Positions 11,128 through 22,130 of a stretch of DNA of 64,000 nucleotides are shown piece after piece; the stretch's first letter is position 1; each line of letters starts with the position of its first letter. This DNA comes from Holothuria scabra. Its lineage: Eukaryota > Echinodermata > Holothuroidea > Aspidochirotida > Holothuriidae. The stretch covers positions 7,764,284 to 7,828,283 of the forward strand of contig CM074190.1 of the NCBI GenBank assembly GCA_037179385.1, in the 5' to 3' direction. A program made the position numbers and the translations under genes. Below the pieces are notes generated by a model. The model was given only the letters and a program-made list of their open reading frames with translations. It searched no databases and had not been told where the DNA came from.

Positions 11128-13372
11128 AACAAACTGGATTTCTTAAAAATCGTTTCATAGGTGAAAACATTAGGTACGTTCTTGATTTAATTGACTATGC
11201 CTCTGATAAAAAGCTTCCCGGTTTTATTTTTGCAATTGACTTCGAGAAAGCGTTTGATAAGCTTGAGTGGAACTATATTCATAAATGCCTGTGTCACTTC
11301 CATTTCGGTGAGAGCATCCAAAATTGGGTAAAGGTATTTTATATGGGAAGTAGTGCATGCATTCTAAATAATGGTTATTTGTCGGATCGTTTTCCATTAC
11401 AGCGGGGTGTAAGACAGGGATGCCCCTTAAGCCCATATTTATTTTTATTAGCTGCAGAAACCTTAGCATTGAAAGTGTTGCAAAATGATTTGATAAAAGG
11501 GATATCAATTAATAATAATGAAGTAAAGTTACTACAATATGACGACGACACCAACTTCTTTCTTGATGGCTCAGAGCAATCGCTTGCAGAGGTTCTTCGT
11601 ATTTTAAGTCTTTATTAGAGTTCTTCTGGACTATTAACCTTCAAAAATGTATAGTTTATTTCCTTTAGGAGCTTTTGTATCTCAATTACCTCATTTCGCT
11701 ATTGGTTATGGCATTAATGTTACCTCTGGACCTTTACAGATGCTCGGCATTACCTTCACTTCGAACAGATTTGATCTTTTCCGTCTGAACTACCTTCCAA
11801 AGCTCTCAAGACTGAAAGAAAATTTAAGGCTTTGGGCTTCTAGGGATTTAACCCCAATAGGCAGAAATGTAATTATTAAAAGTTTCGCTTTATCTCAGCT
11901 TGTTTTTTATTTCTTATTCTACCGAGCCCTCCTAAAAAGTTTATTCAAGAATTAGAAAGTATTATTTTTGATTTTATATGGGGCGGAAACCCAAATAAAG
12001 TTAAACGTACTGTAATGGTTAGCTCGATAAGAGACGGGGGACTTAAGGTTACACATATTCCAACTTTCATTAAAAGTTTAAAGTGTAGTTGGGTGAAAAG
12101 ATATCGTAGTACGGATGATTCTCCTTGGAAAGTTTTCTTTGATATTTCTTTGAGATCTGCGGGAAAGACTTTTTTCTTTCGTTGCAATTGTAAATATGAA
12201 GATACCCCAGATACTAAGAACGTATTTGTTCAAGAAGTTATTAAGGCGTGGTGTGAATTGTCATATCGCTGTCCGACGGAGAATTTCCGTAGTGAAATTA
12301 TATGGAATAATTCCTTTATACGTATAGATAACCAAACCTTTGTGTATCATGATTTATTTTTAAAAAATGTATTATATGTAAAAGACATTTTTGACGAGAG
12401 TGGTATACCATTGACTTATCGTGAATTTATGAACCGTTACCACATTGTTAGTTTCCCCTTTTTGTTATATTTTGGTATCATTAATTCAATCCCACGTAGC
12501 TGGAGACCAGAGGGTGGGGAGAGGGATACTCCTTGAAAATGACAGCTGTTGGTTCAATAAGTTTATGATTTCACCTTCTACATCTCAGTTTACATACAGC
12601 CATCTTATTAAAAGGATTATCGACCCCCCAACAGCCTTAAATAAATGGAGCAAGGATTTTGCTCATTTTACCGTATTAGATTGGCAGAATATCTTTGATA
12701 TGCCACATTTGAACACAAATGAAACAAAATTACATTATTTACAGTTTAGGTTTATCCACAGAATTATTTGTACTAATTAGTTGTTATTTGCCATGGGGAA
12801 AGAGAAGAGTGATTTATGTTCCTTCTGCCACACTGAAACCGAAGCACTAGAACATTTATTTTGGGATTGTAGCATGGTATCAAATTTTATTTTAAATGTA
12901 GAGAATACGTTTTTGAAAAAACAGTTTTTCTTTTCCAAGCAAGACATTTTTTCGGTTTTAGTCAAGGGAAAAAACATCCCTTCAATTTTCTTATTCTTCA
13001 TATGAAAAACTACATTTACCAAAATAGATGCAAGAAGTCACAACTTTCCATTCAAGAATTTATGTTCAAGTTTAAGTTTGCAATTAATATAGAAAAATTT
13101 ATTTCTTCTAGAAGACCAGTACGTTCTACAAGACAAATTAACTATAACGATCTATATGACACTTTCTGCGATTTCATTGACGCTCGGTTGTAACCATTAT
13201 GTTATTGACCAATGAAACTGTTCTTATGTGTTCCTATAACTTTATATCTGCTAAGTAACTTGTATATATCTGTAAATTACTCATGGAAACATCAATTGTA
13301 AATTTACCAAATTAAACTTAAAATTGCTGATGATGATGTATATGAATTGAAATAAAAAGGAGGAAAAAAAAA
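11128..13372 (+). pseudogene. Decayed Tx1/L1-like LINE: RT, C-terminal region and tail
   Basis: 11128-11618 encodes a reverse transcriptase segment with QTGFLKNRFIGENIR, the DFEKAFDKLEW block (RT motif A), RQGCPLSPYLF and a motif C reading QYDDDTNFFLDGS. Intact relatives have Y-A-D-D here, so the alanine is replaced. 11647-11937 continues in another frame (LTPIGRNVIIKSFALSQL). 11943-12536 continues in a third (ELESIIFDFIWGG, GGLKVTHIPTFIKSLK). 12530-13000 ends with a zinc-binding pattern (CSFCHTETEALEHLFWDC). The tail is A-rich (13351-13372). The order matches Tx1/L1-type ORF2, with multiple frameshifts and a missing 5' half. It is inactive. Confidence 0.85.
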
Positions 13373-15360
13373 GTTATTTAAAATCGTCTTTTTTGCCCTT
13401 TTGGCGCACTATAGGTAGCCAAAAGGGCAAAAAAGACAATTTGCGAAAAAGACAAACTGCGAAAAAGACGATTCGTGAAAAATAGTGAGGGCGTCCTGAG
13501 ATTGATGGATTCAAAGCACCTAAATATACACTCCCTTTGTTGAGGAGCATGTACCAAGGTAGTACACACATCAGTGGGCATTAGGTATTAAAACCTCCAT
13601 TGAGTGATAACGTTTTCTCGCGGCCCGCAAAGCAATCAGTTAAGAGGTTGGGGAAGGGAATCATATAAAAGTGTGGGGGACTTTTTCACCATTTGTGGTG
13701 GAAGGGGAAACAGCGTCGTCAAAATTTTCGTCACGGAGGGGGGGGGATAAGTTTTGTGATCGTTGGCATGAGTAAGGGGTCTAAGGAAACGGGGATAAGT
13801 CTGAAAGGTATCCCCCTCTATTTAAGTTTTCCTGGGCAATAATTGCTGTGTGTTCCATCATTATTGGAAAAGTCAGGGTGCTTTTTGAAGATGTTCCCCT
13901 CCCAAAAAGTGAGGGCGTCCCACGTCCCTCCCGCCAAGGATCCAGGCCCAAGAATTAGACATCTTTGGATGGGTCGTTTGTCATGCATGCCACCACATCT
14001 GGAACTAATAGGCGAACCGTTCGGTCCGTTGGCAAAATCTGTATGGATCTCATGATTTATGCAGGTAGCAAACCTTTATGGGATTCATAAGGGGCCCAAA
14101 TGGACCAGCCCATATATGTCCGCATGACCCATATGGGATAGTTCAGAGTCCTACGTGGCAACTACCACATTAGGGGCCAGATCTATCCCATATGGACCTT
14201 ATGGGTATATGTGCTGGCCCGGACAAAATGAGCCCCTTACAAATTTCAGTTGCAAGTTCATGTCATGGCCCCATACGATGGCGCATGTTAGGTCTCTAGG
14301 GATCCTTTATGGGAATGTTACCATTGTGACATAACGTTCTCACGTTATAGGCCCCAAAGGGTCTAGTGTAGTCTCTCACAGGTCATATATGGGCTGGTCC
14401 ATTTGGGTCCCTTGTTAATCCCATAAAGGTTTGCTACCTGAATAAATCATGAGGTCCATACAGATTTTGCCGACGCACCGAACGGTTCACTCATTAGTCC
14501 CATGTGGAAGGATCAAACGAAACTGCTGAGTGAACTTTAGCACCATGAGACTTCACAGGAACCTTAATTCTCAGCCCGCCAGTTTATGCATGACAAACTA
14601 CCCATCCAAAGCGGGCTAATTCTTGGGCGTGGATCCTTGGGGGAGGGGCGTGGGACGCCCCCTCACTGTTTTGGAAGGGAGACATCTTCACAAAGCACTT
14701 CACTTTTCAAAAGTGATGGAACACACAGCAATTATTGCCCAGGAAAACGAAATTTTTAGAAGGAAACAAACCTTACAATTCTCACTTTTTGTTCCAAATA
14801 GCACCTGAGGGCATTCGGTTTTTAAAACAATTTCCAAAAGAGAGGGGAAGACCCCTTAGGCTTATCTCCGTCTCCTTAGACCCCTCCCTCATGCCAACGA
14901 TCACAAAACTTATCCCCCCCCCCCTCCGTGACGAACATTCTGACGACGCCGTTTCCCCTTCCACCACAAATGGGGAAAAGGTCCCCCAAAATTTCATATT
15001 AATCCCTTCCCCAACCTCTTAACTGATTATTTGGTGGCCGAGAGAAAACATTACCACACCATGAAGGTGTTGCAAGCTAATAACACCTCCCTGATCGACT
15101 CAAACTGCCCACTGATGTGCGATCTGTCTTGCTACATGCTCCTCAACAAAGCCGGGGTGTATGGCTGCAAGCAAGTCTTCGCGGTGGTTTTAAGTGGTTG
15201 TGCGGGTTTGGATATCTAATGCGATTTCGGGCCAAGCATATTTCCAAGCATATTTATGTGCTCTGAATCCATCAATTCAGGACGCCCTCATTATTTTCAC
15301 GAGTCGTCTTTTTCGCAATTCGTCTTTTTCACAAGGGCAAAAAAGACGATTTCTAATAAC
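13373..15360. mobile_element. 2.0 kb foldback element with very long inverted arms
   Basis: The outer 20 bases 13381-13400 (AAATCGTCTTTTTTGCCCTT) are an exact inverted copy of 15333-15352, and similarity extends to 13373 and 15360 (GTTATT/AATAAC). Inverted similarity continues inwards over most of 13440-14130 against 14380-15330. Shared landmarks include TGAGGGCGTCCTGA, GTTGAGGAGCATGTA, TGTGTTCCATCA and AGGTAGCAAACCTTTATGGG. The centre (about 14130-14380) is unique. The subterminal region repeats GCGAAAAAGAC. The element starts right after the LINE A-tail. Its short frames are arm sequence and not genes. Confidence 0.8.
13386..13437. repeat. Perfect 20-bp stem with 12-base loop
   Basis: GTCTTTTTTGCCCTTTTGGC (13386-13405) is followed by a 12-base loop (13406-13417) and its exact reverse complement (13418-13437). 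It lies at the left end of the foldback and is absent from its right arm, as if two element ends were joined head to head. Confidence 0.7.
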
Positions 15361-15717
15361 TATTAAGGAACCCAAATAAACTTAAAAAAAAGATAACGGG
15401 AAATGAAATGAAAACACAAGATAAAGCAAAAAACACAAAATTGAGTTTCCATGTAAGTTTTTATTTTATGTCTTTTTATTTGTTTTCCATTTTTTATTTA
15501 TTGGGGGGCTTTGATATTTCATTTGGATTTAACGGTAATGTTTTAATTTTAAGATTAATTTAAACTACTTTTAGAGTTTTTCTTTAATTTGTATTGCGGA
15601 TGTAATACATATAACTCGTTTTTTTAAAGTAATGAAATTGCTTATTTTATTTTTAAATTTCCCACTTAGAATATTTTTTACCTTGAAACTTTATTTTTGA
15701 ATTAAAATGAATATTTT
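15361..15717. other. AT-rich remainder inside the composite block
   Basis: This stretch is very AT-rich, with long A/T runs and no recognisable coding or RNA feature. It separates the foldback from the right 32-bp inverted repeat. Confidence 0.4.
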
Positions 15718-15749
15718 GCAATTTGTCTTTTTTGCCCTTTTGGCCGCCC
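15718..15749 (-). repeat. Right 32-bp terminal inverted repeat of the composite block
   Basis: The reverse complement begins GGGCGGCCAAAAGGGC and continues AAAAAAGACAAATTGC. It has three mismatches to 11096-11127. Flanks TTTATAT (11089-11095) and TTTACAT (15750-15756) could be a decayed 7-bp target duplication. Confidence 0.6.
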
Positions 15750-16842
15750 TTTACATTTACACAGGTTTCCAAAGTTGGGATTTTCTTTCGAGCAGAGAGA
15801 GTGTACATTTAAGCTTAAACTCACAAACATCGGGCCGTAATTGGATTTGATATCGCTGTATAGTGTGATCTGCGCCTTATCAGTCAGAGCAAATGCGATA
15901 TCGTCCTCCCCAGAAACTCAAAGGTTACTCTCATGCCTAGGACGGTTCCACTCTTCCCCAAGCTGTTCCCGATTTGGAAGGAATTATATGACATGGCAGT
16001 GGCGTAGCCAGGATGGAATTTTCTGGGGGCCTAGGTAACAAGTGTGGGGGGGGGGCTGGTACCTCCGAGGGTCAGGTGCGGCAAGACTATCTATGCGGAG
16101 CGCCGCCATCAGTTGGCGCGGAGTGTACAAGAAAATTTGGGGTTTTACAAACCCTCCAGATGGCTGGAAACGGGACTTCCCACGTATTTTAAGCTGGTTG
16201 TACCCAACCTTGAAATACTTATCTCATGTCTGCCACTTCTCAAATAGTGTGAATAAAAATCAATCTATGAAAAATGATAATACATACACTTTTTAGGGAA
16301 CCAAAATCTGGGCATTTCTGATCTGTGCCATGGCCTGGGGGATGAGACTAAAGGGAACCGGTATCTCCCTTTCTTTTGGGAAAAATTGTGAACTTCAGGA
16401 GAACATAGATCGCAAATGCGGCAATATTGGAAAAGATTTCAGCTTCAATAGGAAAACCAAAATTAGTTGTGTCGCCCTCTGAGAAACTTTCTTTGCGTTA
16501 GATTTGCTAGGATGCAAACTGGTGCTATGTTTGGCAGAACTTTGAACTGATTATAAACCTACGTTTTAGGATTTTCATATCTGGGGAGCATGAAAATTTT
16601 CAAAATACTCATTTTAAGTCTTTGTAGAGATTTCAGAAGTGACATACATACTACCAAATTACGATGTTTTCCGGTTTTCAGTGGTGTTTAGATGCAAAAT
16701 GGTACACTATTTGTTCAGTCATCGGTACATCCGTAGTCAAAATTAAAATACTACGAGTAAATCTCTCAAAATATTTTAACCGCAAAGCAGAAGTATTGAT
16801 CATGCGGGAAACACATGAAATGCGGACCTTGTGGACATAAAA

Positions 16843-17018
16843 GAGCTTTAGATTTCACGACGCGGACGTCTGCCGCAACCTAATGACGTCACAACCTGCG
16901 TTTCCCCTGTCATTTAACAACTGAGTGTAGCGTTATTTAGCGTCGCGTTCGAAATGGCATAGATACAAATGACGTCATTTCGTTGTAGATGAGGTCCGCG
17001 TCGTGAAATCTAAAGCTC
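16843..17018. mobile_element. 176-bp MITE with perfect 24-bp terminal inverted repeats
   Basis: The 24 bases at 16843-16866 start GAGCTTTAGATTTCACGACG and are an exact reverse complement of 16995-17018. The complete hAT copy lacks this segment, which shows it inserted after the hAT did. A TA at each edge is a possible target duplication. The core is non-coding. Confidence 0.7.
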
Positions 17019-17183
17019 ACTAATTACAAATCCGCACGGACGCCAGTGCCAACTAGTAAAGAAGACTTGTCGAAAAAATCGTTCTACAGTGGCACTTATC
17101 ATGGGAAGGAGTGAGGCACGACATAGGCCTACTTGTTAGGGATGGACTGGAAGAATTATTCGAAGGCAGAACCTTAACCTTAA

Positions 17184-17479
17184 AGGGCCAATCGTCTCAC
17201 CCCAAACCACAATTTTGGTAGAGGTGTACTGAAATTCTCCATTGGCTCAGCTCCTTGATTGACAGCTAATTCAAACAATGCAGAGTACCAAAGCTTTTAT
17301 TACACAGCATGAACTTTACTGAGAGTGTTTTGTTTATAAACATTGAGCTATTCTATACTCGACTCGAAGCAATCAACTGAGATTGTCTCTGGATGAAGAT
17401 GAATTTCACACAATTGAGGGAGGAACGTAAGTAAGACGGTAAGGAGAATTGGTACTGTTTAGGGTGAAAGAACAGGGCT
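17184..17479. mobile_element. TTAA-flanked MITE, family R3 (reference copy)
   Basis: TTAA is present at 17180-17183 and 17480-17483. The ends are imperfect inverted repeats (AGGGCCAATCGTCTCACCC on the left, GGGTGAAAGAACAGGGCT on the right). The complete hAT copy lacks the segment. The body includes TTACACAGCATGAACTTTACTG, a block recurring near 46080, 46290, 51025 and 61650. TTAA duplication is typical of piggyBac- and Kolobok-type elements. Confidence 0.6.
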
Positions 17480-17862
17480 TTAAGGCATATTTTGTGTATG
17501 ATAAAGTATAGGAATGGTCGTGTAAGAATAGTCTCCAGTGTATGATTGCCTTGTTTTCAGTAAATCAACCAGCCATCCGAAAGGCAGAAAGGGTCTTAAC
17601 CAAACAAAGCCAAATTCGAGTTTGTCGTCGAAACGTTCGTTTCATCTTCGAAGTGTAATGAAATAAACGACGGTGCAGATTATATACGGTATCTAATTTA
17701 GTGAAAGTAATCATTTTGAAGTCATTACTTGATTTCAAACGTGTACACAAAATGTGTTTTACACACACTCACATGTTTTTATCTCATCGCTCCGTGAGGA
17801 GGAAGAGATATTGTAGTCACTTTGCCTATGGGGCTATATATGGCAATGCCAGCTTCGCAATG

Positions 17863-17876
17863 GTTACCATGGTAAC
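17863..17876 (+). promoter_or_regulatory. X-box-like palindrome GTTACCATGGTAAC
   Basis: This is a perfect 14-base palindrome matching the known RFX-factor X-box shape (GTNNCC-AT-GGNNAC). Related sites in the same repeat are at 18272-18285, 18607-18620 and 18761-18774. Binding is inferred only from sequence. Confidence 0.4.
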
Positions 17877-18139
17877 GGTAAATTTTCCCAGGTTACTAGT
17901 CTCGAGGTCTAACCCATGGTGAGGTACCCCGGGGTGACTGAAGGTCCATGGCTGAGAGAGGGGTCAAAACCTGTCCGTGTGTGTGTGTGTGTGTTGGTGG
18001 GTGAGTGTGTGTGTGTGTGTGTGTGTGTCCAATTTTGTTTTCCTAATATCTTGTAAACGGCTAGGCCGATTTTCTTCAAACTTGGTAAGATGGTACCTCA
18101 GGTGGAACAATTGCATTTTTAATACACAACCCGAAGTGA

Positions 18140-18166
18140 AGGTCAAAGGTTACAGGTCAAAGGTCA
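18140..18166 (+). promoter_or_regulatory. Four AGGTCA-type half-sites spaced by one base (DR1 array)
   Basis: AGGTCA, AGGTTA, AGGTCA and AGGTCA follow one another with single-base spacers. Direct repeats with 1-bp spacing are the known site type for HNF4, COUP-TF and RXR heterodimers. Another DR1 lies at 18288-18300, three bases after an X-box-like site. Function is not shown. Confidence 0.4.
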
Positions 18167-18812
18167 AATTTAGTGAAATCACATTTTCTGCTATATTTTC
18201 AAAAGGAAACGTTCTCCTGACACGAAACTTTACACATATGATGATTGCATCTAGACCTACCAAAATATGTGGTTGCCATAGCAACAGAGGTCAAAGGTCA
18301 AGTGGTAGAGTGGAACAAAAAAATTCCAAGTGATAATTTGTCCATAAAACAACGTTTTTGTCCCTCAAACTCCTCCTAGTGGGCTGGACCGATTCTTTTC
18401 AAAATTGGTAGGTGGGTACACCAGGGTGGGAACTTGTGTCTCCCAGACCCTGGGAAGAAAAGGTCAAAGGTTAGAGGTCAAAGGTCACATTTTGCAGAAA
18501 AACACTTTTTTTTTCCTATTTTGTACTAAAACTTCATAAGAAAACCTTCATTTTACATGAAACTTCACAAGTATAATAGGGTAGACTAGTTCTACCAAAA
18601 TATGTAGTTTCCATGGCAACCAAAGTCAAAGGTCAAGTGACAGGGGGTCAAATACTTTTTTTTTGTATTCACTTTAACTCTTAACGGACGCATCCCACAA
18701 ATCTGAAAGTTTAAGTGTAATAGCCTAGGCATGATACTTTAAGTTGTACCGATATGTGTGGTTGTCATGGCAACCAAGGACATAGTTCACGTTACAGATT
18801 GTCAAAGGTTAA

Positions 18813-19718
18813 AGTGGGCATGACACGGCCACAAAAACTTTTGTGTAGGCTATTGCAAGATTGGATACAGTATTTTACAAATATCATCTCACACCCCATT
18901 AAAAACCCGTACAAATTCGGCATAAGTGATATTCGAAGGAAAACTGCGTTCGAAATCCAATTTCGAAAAATGCCGCAACAGCTCGCTTAATTTTTATGAC
19001 GCAATTTGCGGCACAAACCCTGCCCTACGGCGCGCATCTAGATGTGGAACTAATGTAACGCTCGGTAAAGTTATCTTATTTTAGCAACCTCATGAAAACG
19101 ATTACATCACAATACAGAGTCCAACATACAGAGCGAAAAGCGCCGACCATGGTGGGGATTCGGAGCAAATCATTCTCCAATGTGTTCGCGTGTGCATGCG
19201 CGCGGGTAAAAATAGTTCTGTTTTTGTGCAAGGAAGACGCGGTTCGGTTGCTACAAAGAACAGCTATGAATATGTATGGGCAGACCACACTTAAGCGCGT
19301 CCCCACTACGAGCGCGTCTTTACTGTATGAGCTGTTTGATGAAGATGCTATTGCGAATACTTAACAGTCACCGCGCAATGCACAATTCACAATGTACGCT
19401 CACTGTTATCGGAGCACCGGTGTTTGCAATTATGTTTGCGCTAACACGCGTTACCATGCACATGATTCGATGATTGTGAGTTCTCTGGTACAGTGTTGCT
19501 AACCGTGCCTCCAATGACGTCACCATTTTGAGACGCGTTCACATACGTTTTTCGCTTTCTAATTTCAAATGGTCTGAGTCTGGCCTGTAATTGGGAATTC
19601 AAAACGTCGTATTTCGGTATTTATAGACATAATTTATTAGGGAAATCATTCACTTTATGTCAAGGTGTAACCAAAGAACAGTTACCTAGAAACTTACTTT
19701 GGCCGTGTCATCCCCACT
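18813..19718. mobile_element. TTAA-flanked element R2, copy A (906 bp)
   Basis: TTAA lies at 18809-18812 and 19719-19722. Terminal inverted repeats read AGTGGGCATGACACGGCC and, inverted, AGTGGGGATGACACGGCC. The frames inside (for example 19092-19364) are conserved with the other R2 copies only as repeat DNA. TTAA target sites fit piggyBac/Kolobok-type non-autonomous elements. It sits inside R1. Confidence 0.7.
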
Positions 19719-21098
19719 TTAATGTTTTGTAACTAGCCTATTTTTCATCAATTAATATAAATAAGCTAGACTCCTAGGTTAGTACTTCGTAGTAACAGTC
19801 TCAAATTTTTTTTAACTAGCTTGTATGCTGCAGTGAGATTTTTAAGTTCCTACTCGCACTTCACTCTGATGGCCCTTATATCTAGAGTGTTCTCATATGG
19901 TGTATGCAGACAGTTGTTTTCACTCCAAAGTTGCTGTGACTGTTAGGCCTAGTAGTATGAAAGTTGAAGTCAAACCTAGGGCTAGACTTGAAATCTCAGG
20001 CTGGTTAACAGTACGTAGGCCCAGGCTAGGTCTGGGGCTAAACGTACGCCATTCATACGCTTGAGTTATAACCCAAGATATGAAACTGTGGGTGACTAAC
20101 ATTAGGTTAGGCATAGGGCCTCTATCTTACATATTGGTGCCCTTAAAACTTGGCGGTTCTGGAGCATCGCCAAAAAAAAAAAAAACCGTACGTGACAATT
20201 TCCTTGCCACGGGCAATCCTTGCTTGGATTGGTCACAGGCCAGTACGCAGAAAAGGTTTGTGCGTCGCCCGGAAATCTTCTAACGCCACACGTTCAATAT
20301 CGCGTTCACGCCCAGTTTTTTAATTGAGACGCACTTGATGTGCATATCAGCTCGACACACATGAAGTTTGCCGTCGCGTCAAAATGGAGAATACGCCCAG
20401 CTAGCGAGTGAATAATAACAATTACGCACTTGTCTAAAGCGTCCCCAAAAGCGTCTTACTTTTATTATCGTTGCCATATCTAATCGTATCAGTTTAGTGT
20501 AACAGCCAAGCTCGTTGTTTTTTTTCATAGTGTTGCAAGGGGATAACAGCATCTTAAAAAATAAATTTGTTCCAAAATCTTAGATAGGCCTACTGGATTA
20601 AAAGGGCAAGCATTATAAAGATTGGGTAGCCTATCTCTCCAGTTCTTATATAATCCAGTTTCAGAATTTAAATATCCAAATGATGTTTTTTTTTAATAAG
20701 GTGCGCCTGTTCAAGAACTTGATTTGTCTGTGCCATATTCTTTCCCCTCGCTATCTTATGAAAAAAAACTTCCGTCCCCTGGAACAAAAAAAATCGCTTA
20801 CCTTGGACTTCGAGATTGTGGCATGGAGTTTTAGTAGGAAATTTTTGTCAATGACATTCTACTGTAACATAAAATTCAGCACAGATAAAACTTCTAGCTC
20901 ATACATAGTTCAAGTTCTGTAACCAACTTGCGCACATGTTAGCGATGAGATGTGCAACTCCGTGGATTGCCCTCTTGTCTTAATTGTTACACATTTTATT
21001 TTATTTACTCTTTTTGAAGGAAATACTTCAAAGTTTATTTCCGTTCAAACGTTTTATTTTTTCTCAATTGACATAATAAAACGACCGCAAAAAGTCCC

Positions 21099-22130
21099 GT
21101 CCAACATTTCTATGAAATATTACTCAGCCGCTTCTTTCCTGCTTCACACATACCATGTGGTTTTGCGTTAAAAGGTTTCGCAGATTGAACTCCCCAGTAT
21201 ATGCAGCCTCGAATATGAATTGCTACGGGCCTGGGTCATATCCCTATTAACTTCAAGGTCAACTCAGCAGTGTGTAAAAAGAACCATTGAAGGGAAACAA
21301 AGCATTTTTTGTCAACGTGAGGAAGTGATATAACTTCTGCTACCATCAAACTCAGTTTGGAACACAAATTCAGTGACTTCATTTACTGATATCTCGAGAA
21401 AAACATGCCCGATATGAATGGAAGTCGCACCACACTGAATGCATTTGGTTGCTCTTTACGTATGTAAATTTAAGTGTAGCTGAAACTTCCCTTGTTATTA
21501 AAATAGATTGAATGCACTTTTGCCAACCGTACGAGTATTTGCAGTTCGTGCTATTCTAGTTCAAGCAAATCATATCGCCTGTAATTATTTAAATGTCGCA
21601 CTTTGTTTTCTGTGTTAAACACGCACAAACGGAAGTGGTGCACAGGCTCTTGGTAGAGCTATCTTTGTATGTATTGTCGCAACCGTTTGTCATAATTCCA
21701 TTTTTTATGTGCATATGGCTTCCAACGTAAAAATACAGATTCCTAAGCTACGCAGTTGCCTGCACTGTGTTTCCGTACCGTATAGTCTGTCGAATTTACT
21801 TCATAGGCTGCATGCAGTCAATCATGGTGTAGCCCATTTGCGTAGTGTCACAGGACTGGTGGACAAGTGACAAAATCACTTAAAATCGAGTCTGCCTATT
21901 ATTTACAAATTTGCGATTACAACTGGGTCTGCTGATTTTTCAAACAAACGTTTCCTGTTCCCAATTTTACGCCTTTCCCACTTTTGTAAACGAGGCGCAT
22001 TGAACGTAATTTATATATAATCAGAATTCAGGCAAGCCTTGCTGGGCGGAGGAAGATCCCACTATTTTAGAATACTTCAAATTTGATAATTGTTTTTCAA
22101 AAGAATCATTTTCTTTGGTTTGATTAACAG
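21099..22130. other. Upstream region of the 1160-residue gene
   Basis: No repeat or coding exon was recognised. The last 50 bases are pyrimidine-rich and end in a good splice acceptor (TTTCTTTGGTTTGATTAACAG, AG at 22129-22130). At least part of this stretch is therefore probably an intron, with a 5' untranslated exon further upstream that I could not locate. Confidence 0.5.

Larger units (their letters stand above)
17781..20976 (+). mobile_element. Repeat R1, copy A (3.2 kb, X-box/AGGTCA-rich)
   Basis: It starts ATCTCATCGCTCCGTGAGG and carries near its end the inverted GCGATGAGAT (20942-20951), then TGCAACTCCGTGGATTGCCC. It is collinear with 26638-29974. Contents in order: a (TG)n tract (17977-18028); degenerate modules of roughly 300-350 bp with AGGTCA half-sites and a near-palindromic GTTNCCATGGNAAC; element R2 (18813-19718); a unique tail. 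No open frame suggests a transposase. It interrupts the hAT-like element. Confidence 0.75.
15997..21098 (-). mobile_element. hAT-like element copy, opened up by nested insertions
   Basis: It starts CAGTGGCGTAGCCAGGATGG with a nearby G-run and is collinear, inverted, with the complete element at 32385-33999. Interruptions relative to that copy are a 176-bp MITE (16843-17018), a TTAA-flanked MITE (17184-17479) and repeat R1 (17781-20976). Element sequence resumes at about 20977 (TTACACATTTTATTT, CAAAGTTTATTTCCGTTC) and fades near 21098, before the second terminus. There is no transposase frame. Confidence 0.75.
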
